A model generated the notes under the pieces. The model had not been told where the DNA came from. It saw only the letters and a list, made by a program, of their open reading frames with translations, and searched no databases. A stretch of 64,000 nt of DNA, taken from contig JBAIZL010000005.1 in assembly GCA_036971475.1 (NCBI GenBank), positions 236,407,369 to 236,471,368 on the forward strand, given 5' to 3'. Positions 1 to 12,280 of the stretch are shown piece by piece. The DNA is from Prosapia bicincta. Taxonomy: Eukaryota > Arthropoda > Insecta > Hemiptera > Cercopidae. The first letter of the stretch is position 1, and each line of letters opens with the position of its first letter. A program made the translations under genes and the position numbers.

Positions 1-1483
1 CCTATACTTGAACAAAATTAAAATGCAGATAAATAAAATATGTGTTAAACAGAGTGTCATTCTAACAGGAGGAGCCTAAAATAAAGCGATGAAAGTTTTA
101 ATAATAGAATTTTGTGATTACAAACAGAAAATATTTTAGCAGAAATGTTCGATCACAGAGAAACTTCACATTGAAACTCAAAGCTCAACGTCATTTAAAT
201 AATTTCCTATTCAAGCGCATTTATTTAACAAAATCACAATATAAGAAACACCCTATAACAATAAAATTATACATTCAAAATTAATATTAATCTTATAAAA
301 AAAGTTTTCCTTAAAGCTAATACTGGAGTTATCTTGCAACTTCAACTTTAATATTAACTATGAGATAAATGTCTCTTTAAAAAGATTAACATTTTAAATG
401 TATGTTTTTACTGTAATAAAACAATAAATAAATACCCTTAAAGATGGCATTGTTTAGATACCGAAACGTTGACAATGAATTTTTAATGTTAAATTTATTT
501 GTGATTTGATTAAAAACATTACAATTATTAACTATAACTGACATGAAAATATTTTCAAAAAATATATTTTTTAGTTACAAAAAATGAAATTAATAAATGG
601 GTTTATTATTAAGAAAACCAGTTCTGCACTGTATGTTTGAAAAAAGTTTACTAAAAGCAAGGTTACAAGGTACTAGCAGTTTGTGTCCCCAATGCGTCGG
701 AAGAACGAATATACTGTTTGTAAATGTTAAAAAAAATTAAATTCAAATTTTTTAACAAACACAACAGGAATAATTATAACAAATAAGAAACATCAAATGT
801 TGTCAATTTGTCAAAATATTCGATAAGGAAATTAATTAAAAAATGCTTCTTTTCAGAAACAAAAGGAATTCGTTTACGTGAAGAGAATTTAAAGCTGATA
901 CAGATGGCTTGATTGTTCTATCGTAGATGTAAATGCACAGTTCTGGAAGTGAATCTGTCTTTAGTGAGGATCTATGATTTGATTTATACTTTTGTTACAA
1001 AAAATATGTTTTTATTTGTTATGAATAAGTTTTTAATTTTTCTTCACAAATAAGTAAAATGTTTAATTAAAGACTCTAATTTTCTTAATTTTCTTTATTT
1101 GGTTTATATATCTTTATAATATTTATTGTATTTGTTTAAATTTAGAACATTTATTTGTTAATTGACTTATTATTAGTTATAATACCACATTGTCGGTGAT
1201 ATGAATGTTGCTATTTTATGTTAAGTATGTTTTTAAGGTGAAGTTGCCGTTATAATGATCAATGTAAACATTTTATTATTTGCTGTATTTATTATTTTAT
1301 TGTTTTTATAAAGAACACTGTGGTTCTTAGATCTTAATCTAAACACTAGCGACGGATTAAAGTTAGAAACATTTCGAAATAAATAAAAAAAACTGTTGTA
1401 ATTTGTGATAGAGAAGAGAACAGTTAAATATCATTATTAACTCTAAATAAGTATTAGTAGAATTTTATTTTAAATTTTAATTA
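1..1483. other. AT-rich gene-free DNA
   Basis: Very AT-rich sequence with frequent stops in every frame. I see no gene. Positions 425-480 hold a weak hammerhead-like remnant (a GAAACG after an imperfect hairpin) that I do not call. Confidence 0.6.
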
Positions 1484-1694
1484 AATAAAACCTCTTAACG
1501 ACAAGAACGTTTTATTCAAGTCCTTATTAACATTTCGATTGCAAAACAATTATCTTCAGAGGAAATTATTTCGAGATTAAATTGTGATAACTCTGAGATA
1601 TTCTTTTAATAATTTTCTTTGGATATGATTGCTTTGCAATCGAAATGTACATTAGGATTCCAAGAAAAAGGGCATGTCGTTAAAAGGTTTTATT
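1484..1694. repeat. Foldback repeat with hammerhead-like cores (family C)
   Basis: The ends are inverted repeats: the left arm begins AATAAAACCTCTTAACGACA and the reverse complement of the right end reads AATAAAACCTTTTAACGACA (19 of 20 match). Each arm holds half of a hammerhead-like motif, head to head. On the minus strand CTGAAGA (1553-1559) is followed by a short AUUG/CAAU hairpin and GAAA (1533-1536). On the plus strand a perfect 6-bp hairpin GATTGC-TTT-GCAATC (1627-1641) is followed directly by GAAA (1642-1645) and the self-complementary ATGTACAT, but the CTGANGA box is lost. Related copies lie at 18.8 and 33.1 kb. The foldback structure is seen directly; ribozyme ancestry is inferred. 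Confidence 0.55.
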
Positions 1695-1705
1695 AATTTA
1701 ATAGT

Positions 1706-2560
1706 AGGTGACCCGGCGAACCTCGTTTCATCTAAAGTTATGGCTTTATTATTGTAGTGAAATAAATACAAAACTGTCACCACATTCAATGGTCTATTAT
1801 GATAGAATATTAAATGAAAATCCAAATTAAATATATTATTCTGTTTGGCTTTCACTCGGTTTGCTTTTTTTTATTGAAGAACCTTGTGATGTACTTCTGT
1901 TTTAGTCATATTGCGCGAGAACATTTAATTGCCGAATATGGAACCATCCAATTGTCAACCACAAAATCGTCTCCGTTCACTGCCATTATGATAGTTCTAC
2001 CATTATCTTACGGCGATCTAAGACTATACAGTGGATAACCATCGTTTCCAGTGATGGTGTCCATGACCAATGTTCGTGGATAAAGTTTGAAACTCTTTCC
2101 GTCGAACATGCACGGTGATTGTGGGCTGATGGGGATACACGGTCCATAAATCCTATTCTTAATTACATCATTTGGTTCTGGATCGATTCCTGCATCTGAA
2201 GTCTCAGCACATATGACGGTATCTATCTGTTCTGTTATTTCTACTATTCGAATAAAAATCTGTGCATGCATCAATCCTCTTTTTGGCCATTCGAGTGAAT
2301 AGATTCAAGGTTAGGTCAGGTTAGGTTAGGTTGCATCTTAAGCAAAGACACGTTGCTTAACAATGCCTCATTGAGCGTACTTTTGCTCGAATATACTCGT
2401 GTCGGTGATGACGTGTCGATCACTTGGTGTTTGTCTGCGAAGAAGCATTTTAACAATTTCTATCCATTCCGGATTACACGTAAATGTAATGAATAGATGT
2501 GGCCGACCGTAATGACATTCATGCATATGTAGCGGGCTACCTGTTTAGGTCGCTGGTAGA
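1706..2560 (-). pseudogene. Helitron Rep/helicase N-terminal region, decayed
   Basis: Minus-strand translation gives ordered motifs of the Helitron-like N-terminal domain, which in intact elements leads into the HUH rolling-circle Rep and a Pif1-type helicase. From 2,560 downward I read HYGRPHLFITFTCNPEW, then LLRRQTPSDRH, then EWPKRGLMHAQIFI (where the H-x-H of HUH nucleases would be; here H-A-Q), then IYGPC..SPQSPCM, GNDGYPLY, and DNGRT...VDNWMVPY. Stops and frame changes (for example after the GYPLY motif) show it is dead. A short run of TTAGG-like repeats (2,311-2,332) interrupts the reading between the RRQTPSDRH and EWPKRG motifs. The 3' half, including the helicase, is missing or unrecognisable below about 1,900. 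Confidence 0.8.
2308..2334. repeat. Short TTAGG-type repeat inside the Helitron remnant
   Basis: About five consecutive GGTTA/GGTCA units. TTAGG is the common insect telomeric repeat. This short block interrupts Helitron coding sequence, so it is interstitial and later than the Helitron insertion. Confidence 0.55.
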
Positions 2561-3689
2561 ATAATTAATCGAGCAATAATTACAAATAATCTATAACTGT
2601 CAATGATAATTCTTATAATAATTTCTTAAAATAGAGTTAATATTTAAAATATTCGAAATATTTGAAATTTTTTAAAACAAATGATTGGCAATTTATAGCT
2701 AAATACAATCGTTATAACAGCTGTTTAATCCGTATACCATTGCAGCCAAAGCACACAAAAAAAAAGAAAAGCAGTATGGTGCATCCCTTGAGGATATTTA
2801 AAACAAAAATATTCCTATATCTCCTTGGGGTATATAAAGAAAATTCATGTAAATTTTTAGGCCAATCGGTTCAGTAGTTTTTGAGTGATAAATAGTGTAA
2901 CTAACACTTTTTCTTTTATATATCAAGATTAAAAAAATATACAACAGTTGTTCCACGTTATTGTTAGTAGAAAATAAATATTCAACTAAACACGGATCAT
3001 CATGTACAAATACATTGAATTGAATAACTACAAAGGTACAGGAGATAAATCAAAGGAGGTTATTTAGATAATATTCTACATCCCACAGGTTACAGATATT
3101 GGAGAAAAAAATTATACATGGTGATGCAGATAAATTGCAGATAAAATTAAAAATCTTGCTGTTGGGGGGGATTCAAAAATGTAAAAACAAATATATTTTT
3201 ACTTCACGCATACGAAAATTTTATAAAATTATTTCTTCTATAAAACTGAACATTAGTTATACTGTATTACAATAAAGATATAGGCCTACGTATTCAGTTG
3301 GGATAAACAAGGAAGCAAGGTTCGCCAAGACAATCTAACTTGTTGCCAAGTGAAGTGACTGCTAAGGACCAGCAGGCACGTCCGTCTACAGTACTGGTTT
3401 CATATCAATGAGAAAGTAAAATCTCCTTTATGAGAGCTGAAGGAGACGGATATCTCCTCACGCTTTCGAACAAGGGGACGAAACAAGGATACTTATTTTT
3501 AACATTTCAACATTGTACATCGTGCATGACTAAACTTTGCTTTTTAAAATGTCCAAATCTGTTTCAGTCTGGAGCCTTTAGGGTTATTCTGTTTGTTCTG
3601 TTGAGCCTATTGTTGTGTTTTATAATTTTAAAAAAATCCTAATTTTATGAAATTTCAGATGCGTTGAGAAAAAGTTAAATGTTTCTCTT
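2561..3689. other. Gene-free AT-rich DNA
   Basis: Short ORFs at 2,662-2,877 and 3,430-3,642 (71 and 70 residues) have no recognisable domain and biased composition, so I do not call them genes. Confidence 0.5.
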
Positions 3690-4121
3690 TTCAATTCCTT
3701 TTATTAGTTCACACTTTCTCTTTATATATTTAATTTATTGATGTTTTTCAAATTTTCAATCGTTAACAAAATACTTTTTATTCTTCCACTCAGTTTAAAT
3801 ACATTTTTTTAAAACTTCTAATGAATGACACTTGATGTTTACAGTTTTTTTTAATTACTGATTCATTAGTTAAATTTCAAAAATTAAAATTAGTTTTATA
3901 TGCGAGAAAAAACTTTTTAAGAACGGGGCAAGGTACACAATATAGTTATTTCGTTTAATTTGGCTTAAAATAAGTGATAACATATGATTTCATAAAACAG
4001 CTGATTGTGTGTTTAAGGTTATGTTGTGGAACTGCTGTTTTAACGCATAGGTTATGTTCCATATGTATATTAATTATAATTAATTAATAACAACTAAATA
4101 AAATAAATTGTTCTTTATTGT
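3690..4121 (-). mobile_element. MITE-like element, family M1, copy 1
   Basis: The left edge reads TCAATTCCTTTTATTAGTTC, the inverted end of the family. Internal blocks shared with nine other copies follow: AAATTTTCAATCGTTAACAA, GGGGCAAGGTA, and AAGTGATAACATATGATTTC. The opposite end is degraded near 4,121. No coding capacity. The terminal pair (one end TCAATTCCTACTTAGGTC, the other ending ..AATAGAAGGAATTGA) makes a short imperfect inverted repeat, so a TIR-type nonautonomous DNA transposon is the likely class. Confidence 0.65.
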
Positions 4122-5404
4122 CATTTGTTCAATTTTAGTTTTGGGTGAGTTAGGAGTGATATCTAATATTGTTTCCTTTTTACTAAGTTCTCTCTAAATC
4201 ACCAGGTATAATTTTCTTTGGCAATATCGATATTTTTTTAATATCTTTGGTGTCTAGATAGTCGATAATTAGCCTTACTACCTATTATATAAAGTTCTTG
4301 TCTAGAAATTGTTGACATAGAATTAGTAAATATCACAAAGCGAAATGAAAGGAATCGAAAGCAAACGCTTTGGCACTATAAACAAGTGCATGAAGGATAA
4401 CAACAATGAGACTACCTGTTGCTGGTTAGTGGCCGCCCATTTTAATCTTCCCGCCGCCCAAAACAGTAAATTACCCAGAGTGGAAAGGATATATCGCATG
4501 CATTGCGGTCCATCATTATCTAATGAAGTAACTTAAAGGTCCTACGAATCAAGTTGGTGTAATTACGCCCGGGGGGGGGGCAAATCTATTCTCGCGGAAA
4601 TAATGCTCAGTCGTACCGGACCGGAACAACCAAGTGTCACTTAAACTAAGTGACAGACTTTTAAATGATGTTGAATTAACAACACTTAATGAGGGCACAA
4701 AAGCTGACGGCGATTCTTCAGATTTGCTTCCGGTCCGTTGTTGGGGTGTCGGACAATAGTGGCTGGATTCCTCGCCAGGCGGGGTTAAGTGGAGTAATTT
4801 GTTCTTGATGAGAAATAATGTGCTTCGTGTCAAAGTGGCCGCACGCATACACTGGTCAGAATCAATCAGATCAAACTAGTTTACAATGATTTGTTCTTAA
4901 AATTAGGTTTAAAAAATGTTGCCACAAGGGTATGATTATGTTCAACAGTAATTGTTCTATTTATTTTCTGCTATTTATCATTGTGTGCATAAAAGGTACT
5001 GTCATTTATAGTCTGTGTGCATAAAAAGTACATATATACAGCATATATACAGTATATGTAAAATTCTTGTACTTGAATAATTTGTATTTAATAACTATAT
5101 TACCAGAACATATTAATATATTTAATATATAACCTATATATATATATATATATATAGCTTAGTACTATGCTCTGCAATGGAATTACCATAATTTCAAAGG
5201 TATGCGGAGGGGGTGTTTAAAACGAGAACAATTTTCAACCATCACTGAACAAAGGATCTCCCTAACGTCCCTGTCACCAATTATCAAAAGCTAGGTAACC
5301 CACAGCACTGGTTTCGTTTTATGTTTACACTCAAAAAGTTATGTAGCATTTGATAATGCTGATAATGAAACCACCTAAAAGCTTTGAGGAATGTTGAGTA
5401 AATT
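4122..5404. other. Gene-free stretch with a CpG-containing block
   Basis: Positions 4,400-4,850 are richer in GC than the surroundings and include a run of ten G at about 4,570. Overlapping ORFs (63 residues plus, 99 residues minus) have no recognisable domain. A (TA)n run sits at 5,132-5,156. I see no gene here. Confidence 0.45.
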
Positions 5405-5690
5405 TTACTCTTTTTTTAAGTTTGTATTATTAAATAAACAACATAAAACCGTCACATTTTATTATTATATACATTAATCACTTTGACATTAGTTTATGAC
5501 CATCCGAACTTTAAATTTTGTAAATTTGTCAAAACGTACTTAGAAAGAACTTTTCCGATCGCTATGTGGCGTTCTTTTTCAGTGTCTTCTGCTTGGAGTT
5601 GATAGGTTAATCGGTGACAGTTTTAAAGGCAGGTTTTCGATACTATCAACGAGTATGTGTGATTTGTATTGGGTTTGTTTGTATAATATC
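5405..5690 (-). mobile_element. Penelope-like element 3' region (left arm of inverted pair)
   Basis: This block matches the 3' untranslated part of the PLE copies at 7.0 and 57.7 kb (shared: TTAGTTTATGAC, CGATCGCTATGTGGCG, TTTTCGATACTATC, GAGTATGTGTGATTTGTATT). It is non-coding. On the minus strand a degenerate hammerhead-like order is visible (CTGAAAA, a GAACGC...GCGATC hairpin, then GGAAAAG), with the core mutated. It faces a second copy at 5,718-5,935. Confidence 0.7.
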
Positions 5691-5717
5691 TTTAAATCGC
5701 AAATACTTTTTAATCCT

Positions 5718-5935
5718 CTAAAACCGTCACCGCTTAACCTAACAACAACTACAAGCAGAGAAATTAGGCACTGATGAAGATCGTCATGGAGCGTTTAAAA
5801 CGTTCTGCCTCAGTAAGTTCTTACAAATTTAGAAAATTTAAAGTTCAGATAGTCATAAACTAATGTAAAAGTGATTAATGTATATAATAATAAAATGTGA
5901 CGGTTTTATGTTGATTATTTAATAGTAAAAACTTA
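5718..5935 (+). mobile_element. Penelope-like element 3' region (right arm of inverted pair)
   Basis: Near reverse complement of 5,405-5,630, making an inverted repeat with arms of roughly 220 bp and a loop of about 85 bp. Shared blocks include AAAACCGTCACC..TTAACCTAACAA and ATGTATATAATAATAAAATG. PLEs are known for tandem and inverted partial copies, so a PLE-type insertion event is the likely origin. Confidence 0.7.
5763..5813 (+). ncRNA. Hammerhead ribozyme-like motif (family A), degraded
   Basis: Stem I strands AGGCA (5766-5770) and TGCCT (5806-5810) pair perfectly and flank an intact CTGATGA core (5771-5777). Compared with the copy at 57.8 kb (AGACA/TGTCT), one stem I base pair has changed on both sides (A-U to G-C), a compensatory change. 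Stem II and the GAAA box are damaged (GCGTTTAAAACG), so this copy is unlikely to cleave. Hammerheads are known from Penelope-like elements. Confidence 0.55.
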
Positions 5936-7016
5936 TAAAAACAGTAAAATTTACTCATCATCCTCAAACATTTTGATTTATTAAGTTTCATTGAACGTAA
6001 TGGACTACAAACTTCGAGAGTATTATATACAGTACAACCAAGTTGCAAAGGTCTGATTTGAGCTAAAAGTGCCATTTTAATGAAGGTCCGTTATAAAGTG
6101 AAACGATTTTGTAAAGTGGTTGAAATGCAAATTAAACAGAAAAAGATATAAAAGGGGAAAGAACATAGTAAAATTGATTAAAAACATATATAAGTGTTTA
6201 AAAATCTGTTAACGCAATCACCGTAACGTAAAATTTAATTGCAGTGATAAAAAATGTGTTTATTTACTTTTAATTAGGAGGTCTGTAAATTGATAATGAA
6301 ATAGTTTTGATGCTATAAAGCACAGGACGTGTCAAGCTAGTGACCTTGTAGTTGGGACGGGGTTTATATTTGTTTACAAAATATTTGTCAACACTTGATA
6401 AGACTGTCTACTTAATTTACAGTTCGTTATGCGAACTGACCGAAGGTATGAAACTACATTGTTAGCAGCACATTATTACGTGACTAGTGGGTGGCGCGAT
6501 CTATCTTGGAAACTCAGTTATAAAGGATATCTGGTATAAGGTCCTTATAACGAGGATCTACTATGTTTAGGCCTAACAGAAAGAGAGAATAACTCTACTA
6601 CTATATTAAACAATTATACCAAAATTACCATTTATTATCGATAAAGAATCTTTTGTGGAGTGTTGTGAAGATGTGATATTTTGGTCATAATTAAGAGAGA
6701 TAATAAAGGTGAAAGAATCGAAACATAAATGGGAAGAAGAAATTTGTTCGCTGTATAACACATGCTCAATCACTTTCGTTAAGACGTGAATGAAACACAG
6801 ATTAAAACAGATATAATTTTGAAAAAAATATTAAACAATTTGTCGTTGTCTATCTTTAATACAAGTTGTAACTACTGCATGTTTAGACACAAGAAGAGAT
6901 TGAATTTCCACTGCGAAAGATTTTAAGGCATGTCCACTTAAAATACTTTATAATGTTTGCAAAGTTAAAACCTTACCTAACCTTATTGATACTTCTTAAT
7001 CACTTAAACAATAAGA
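5936..7016. other. Gene-free AT-rich DNA
   Basis: No gene, repeat array or recognisable element seen. Short ORFs here have no domain signature. Confidence 0.5.
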
Positions 7017-7735
7017 GTTTATGACTACAAAAATCGTTTATGACTAAAAATAGTTTATTTTTTCGATCGCTATGTGCCGATCTTCATCATTGTCTTCTGC
7101 TTGGAGATGTCGGGTCAAGCGGTGACGGTGTTAAAGATAGGTTTTCGATAGTGTCAAAGAGTATGTGTGATTTGTATTGTGTTTGTTCGTTTAATATGTT
7201 CGTACTCTGTGTTTTTGTGTGTCTGTGAATTTCATATTGTTCTAGTGTGTTGAGGTGTGGTCCTTTTTTGTTGATGTGTAAGATTTCCAGGTTATTTTAG
7301 ATGTCTGTGTATTTGTGTCTGTATCCTTTGTGTGGTTGTAAAATGTTGAGTTGGTGTTCTGTTTGTGTTCTTCGGCTCTTTGTTTAAAGCTGCGACCTGT
7401 TTGTCCAATGTAGAATTTGTTACATTCGTCGCAGTTCAGTTTGTTACGCCTGGTGCTTGTAGTTTATCCTTGTTGTTGGTGTTGTGTTGTATTTTGTATT
7501 GTAACTTGTTATTAGTTTTGTATGCTATTTTGTATCCTATTTTTTGAAATTTGCGGGCTATTTTGTTTGTTGTTTTGTTTATGTTTGGTAATGTGATGTA
7601 TTTATTTTCAATGTCTGTAGTGTTAATTTTAGTTTTTTTTTGTATTTTGTACCATAGTTTGTCTATTATTGTAGTGTTGTATCCACGTAATGTACTACAA
7701 AATTCAAGAATCCAAAATAATAATCCCATTGCATA
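7017..7735 (-). pseudogene. Penelope-like element, GIY-YIG endonuclease end
   Basis: The minus strand encodes the C-terminal part of a PLE polyprotein. From 7,729 down to 7,436 an open frame reads through the RT-endonuclease linker (YITLPNINK..IARKFQKIGYKIAYKTNNK..). A one-base deletion at about 7,446 shifts the frame at the GVY of the GIY-YIG domain, and the domain continues as KLNCDECNKFYIGQTGRSFK and QRAEEHKQNTNS. The pattern GVY...C..C..FYIGQTGRS matches the GIY-YIG nuclease that PLEs use for target cutting. The reverse transcriptase is missing (5'-truncated above 7,735). The 3' UTR continues to about 7,017 and ends in a partial hammerhead (ATGATGA, stem II, GAAA at 7,060-7,100). Non-functional. 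Confidence 0.85.
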
Positions 7736-9216
<1,481 letters not shown>

Positions 9217-9612
9217 ATTTTTTGTTGATGTGTAAGATTTCTAGGTTATGGTAAATGTCTGTGTATTTTTGTCCTGTATCTTTTATGTGGTTGTAAAATG
9301 TTGAGTTGGTGTTCTGTTAGTGTTCTTCGACTCTTTGTTTAAAGCTGCGACTTGTTTGTCCAATGTTGAATTTATTACATTTGTCGCAGTTCAGTTTGTA
9401 TACGCCTGGTGCTTGTAGTTTATCCTTGTTGTTGGTGTTGTGTTGTATTTTGTATTGTAACTTGTTATTAGTTTTGTATGCTATTTTGTATCCTATTTTT
9501 TGAAATTTGCGGGCTATTTTGTTTGTTGTTTTGTATGAATGGTAATGTGATGTATTTGTTTTTCCTGTCTGTACTGTTAATTTTAGTGTTTTTTTCTGTA
9601 TTTTGTACCATA
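9217..9612 (-). pseudogene. Penelope-like element, GIY-YIG endonuclease fragment
   Basis: Second copy of the PLE C-terminus. The minus strand reads YKTNNKLQYKIQHN, LQAPGVYKLNCDKCNKFNIG, QTSRSFKQRVEEH and then a stop. The GVY half of the GIY-YIG motif is intact here, while the YIG half has Tyr replaced by Asn (FNIGQT). It is truncated at both ends: the RT is missing above 9,612 and the 3' UTR below 9,217. It preserves the frame lost in the 7-kb copy, so the two confirm each other as decayed copies of one family. Confidence 0.82.
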
Positions 9613-10738
9613 GTACAAAACGTTAAATATTGTAATACATATAGTTTTCTACCTACTTTGACGTTTCTAAAGAGGTCGATTTGTGGAACAGGAGGAACGT
9701 CGGTTATATTCCCTCAGGAATATATTTTGTAAACATCTAATCTAGCTAAAAGCAATTTAAATAAGCTTCTTCTACTTCAGATTACAGTATCTTCTAGATA
9801 AAGAAATAATTATCTACATTTTAAATATCTACGGGCAGTAATAGTTCGTAAAGACTCAACAAATACAGACACTAATGTTTACAATAGCTTTTATTTACAA
9901 ACCAAAAAGATTTATTCCTTTTTAAGTGAATAGGGTGGGTTCTATAAAACAAAAACATCCTTCTAACTCAAGTCCGAATAGGAAAATTCTAGAAATATAA
10001 AATGTTAAAAAGGTTATCTTTATTTCAGGATAAAATCAATAAACTGCCCTATATAAATTATAAAAACACAGCACGAGTGTTATTTTTACCAATTCCTAAT
10101 ACTGTACTTGAAAATTTGTATTTTTTAAATTAATATGTACATGTTATAAGTTTTATAATTAATATATCAATCCCATAGATTTTATAACCATATGTTGAAC
10201 CCATATACATTTTTAACAACTACTTACAACTAAAAACTGAAACCTACTTTTACCACTGAACGTTTTACAACATAAAAGTGTTTATGATTAACATAGAACA
10301 ATAGGTTATCACAATTAAGGTCTTGAACCAACTGAATTTTTGTAATTGTATAGCCTATATCCCATACCTAATATGTAAGTTTCTATAGTTTACATATCAG
10401 AGGATGTAGACTTTTATATTTAAAAGTTATGAATGGCACATGGGTTTGAAAAACTGTTATGGTGATCCTATAGATTTTATAAATATATACTTCAACCTTT
10501 TAAGTATGTATAATAATTATGCCAAAACTATAATATTCTATATTTAATATCTATAGGCAATATATTTCAAATTAATGTCTAAAAAGTAAAGACTAATTTT
10601 GAAATAACAACATCATTTTCATTCAACTTAAATGGTGATAAATATCTGTAAAAATTATCTCGTTATACTACAAGTTATACTACAAATTATAAAGTCTCAA
10701 ATGCAAAGCAGAATTTAAACAAGGAATATAAAAATAAG
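9613..10738. other. Gene-free AT-rich DNA
   Basis: No gene or clear repeat family seen. Several loosely similar phrases such as ATAGATTTTATAA recur (10,170 and 10,470) but do not make a clean array. Confidence 0.5.
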
Positions 10739-11097
10739 TAAGTTCCTACTTAGGTCAAGAAAGAAAACTTTTATTTTAGTTACTTTTTAGTAAATAATTA
10801 CAACTAATATAAATATGTAAATAGACCTACATATGACAGGGTCACAATATCAAGTGGAAAAATAGAAAACGAAATTAATTATTAAAACTAATTAATTAAA
10901 TTTAATAAATGAATAATGAATTGAACGAATCGTATTACCACAAAGCGTCATCCACTACAAATTAAAAAAATGTATTTGAAGTTGAGTGGATGAATAAGAA
11001 ATATAATTACTAACGATTGAAACTTTGAACAGGATGTATAAACAAGATGTATATATAAACATATATATGGGGAGTGTGAACTGATAGTAGGAATTAA
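10739..11097 (+). mobile_element. MITE-like element, family M1, copy 2 (internally deleted)
   Basis: Starts AGTTCCTACTTAGGTCAAGA and ends GTGAACTGATAGTAGGAATT, so both termini of the family are present. The middle block with the AACATATGATTTC motif is missing, giving a short member of about 360 bp. Confidence 0.65.
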
Positions 11098-11620
11098 AAA
11101 AACGTTTTAACATCAAGAAAGAATATAATTTGCAAATAAAGTTTAATTCCCTTACTCGACCTCATTGCATGTCCCTATATGCAAAGTGCCTATTTCTTCC
11201 AACCACCCAACAAATTATTAACCACAAATCTACCACTGAAAGCTTGACGGAAGACTAACGTTGAACGATGCAAGCCCCCTCCTTCTCCGTCTTTAGTTAT
11301 ACATCATGTAACAAATTGCATATGTCTCAGGACTACAAAGGAGTGAATAAATCTTATAGAATTATATCGTTTTTGATGACGCTGTGGCACTAATATCTGT
11401 CGGGTTTCACCAAATGAATGAAAACCATCAAATAACAAAACTACAAATTACACACCAGAAATATGTGTGTTTATTGTATTGTGATTTTTATTTTAATAAC
11501 AAGATGTTTTAGAAATATTATTAACAGTAATTTACACCAATTTATGGAAGAAATAAGGATTGCGGTACAAAGTATCCGGTTAGAGTAGAATTAAGAAATA
11601 CAAACAAAAATCTTTTAATA
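11098..11620. other. Gene-free stretch
   Basis: Mixed-composition spacer between two MITE copies. Nothing recognisable. Confidence 0.45.
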
Positions 11621-12022
11621 TCAATCCCTACTTGTGCCGAGAAAAATATTTATTTTCGTTACTTTTTAGTAAATAATTACAATTATATGAATAAAGTTAC
11701 ATAGCCTAAGCGTTAAAAAGCTGCCACATTACCTATCACATAAGCTATAACATTAAGTCAGCTATTTAATTAAATCATATGTTATCCCTTGTTTTCAGAC
11801 AAATGGAACGAAATAATTATATTGCATACTTTGCCCCTTTTTTGAAAGGTTTTTTCCAATAAAATACTAAAGAAAATCATTAAATTTATTTATTGAATTT
11901 TTATTTGAAACTGTATTAACATCAATTGTTATCCCCTACAAGGTTAAAAAATGTATTTGGCCTTGAGTGAATGAATAAAAATATTTTATTAATGATGATA
12001 ATTTGAACACGATATATATATT
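11621..12022 (+). mobile_element. MITE-like element, family M1, copy 3
   Basis: Begins TCAATCCCTACTTGTGCC and contains the shared blocks for this family (AAATCATATGTTATC, ACTTTGCCCC, GAGTGAATGAATAAAAATA). The right end is cut off at the short (TA)n next to the family B foldback, so the two repeats abut. Confidence 0.65.
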
Positions 12023-12028
12023 AAATAT

Positions 12029-12280
12029 GGTGATATGTTTTCTTGTAATATAGTTAATAAATTAAAAATATTTCAAAAACAAGAATACTTTTAATGAATA
12101 TATTTATTCAAAGCTTTTCGCCGATAAAATAGTACCAACATCTTCAGGAAAATAATTATCTAATCTAATCCTAATAATCCTATCTAATCTATTATCTAAT
12201 AATTAGATAATTATTTTTAGCTTTAAAGAAATATATCCATTAAAAGTATTCTTGTTTTTGAAATATTTTCAATTTATTAA
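12029..12280. repeat. Foldback repeat with hammerhead-like core (family B), most complete copy
   Basis: Inverted arms: left 12,054-12,110 (TTAATAAATTAAAAATATTT...) and right about 12,238-12,280 (CATTAAAAGTATTCTTGTTT...AATTTATTAA). The left part carries a hammerhead-like core on the minus strand; the right arm lacks it. Internal ATCTAATCTAATCC-type repeats separate the arms. Partial copies occur at 44.35 and 55.45 kb, in each case next to (TA)n. Confidence 0.6.
12105..12157 (-). ncRNA. Hammerhead ribozyme-like motif (family B)
   Basis: On the minus strand: CTGAAGA (12,141-12,147), stem II GTTGGTA...TATCGGC (7 bp with wobbles), GAAA (12,116-12,119), then a tiny self-complementary AAGCTT as stem III and TTTGAATAAA. 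This follows the hammerhead order CUGANGA - stem II - GAAA. The very short stem III is like that of PLE and retrozyme hammerheads, which are thought to work as dimers. Activity is inferred, not shown. Confidence 0.55.

Noticed and set aside
425..480. Hammerhead-like remnant (imperfect GGCAU..AUACC hairpin followed by GAAACG)
   Set aside because: CUGANGA is replaced by CTTAAAGA, one stem II mismatch exists, and I could not define element ends; too weak to call.
4345..4848. Overlapping plus and minus ORFs in a GC-richer block
   Set aside because: No domain, start context or splice evidence; the two overlap only in part and neither shows coding character.
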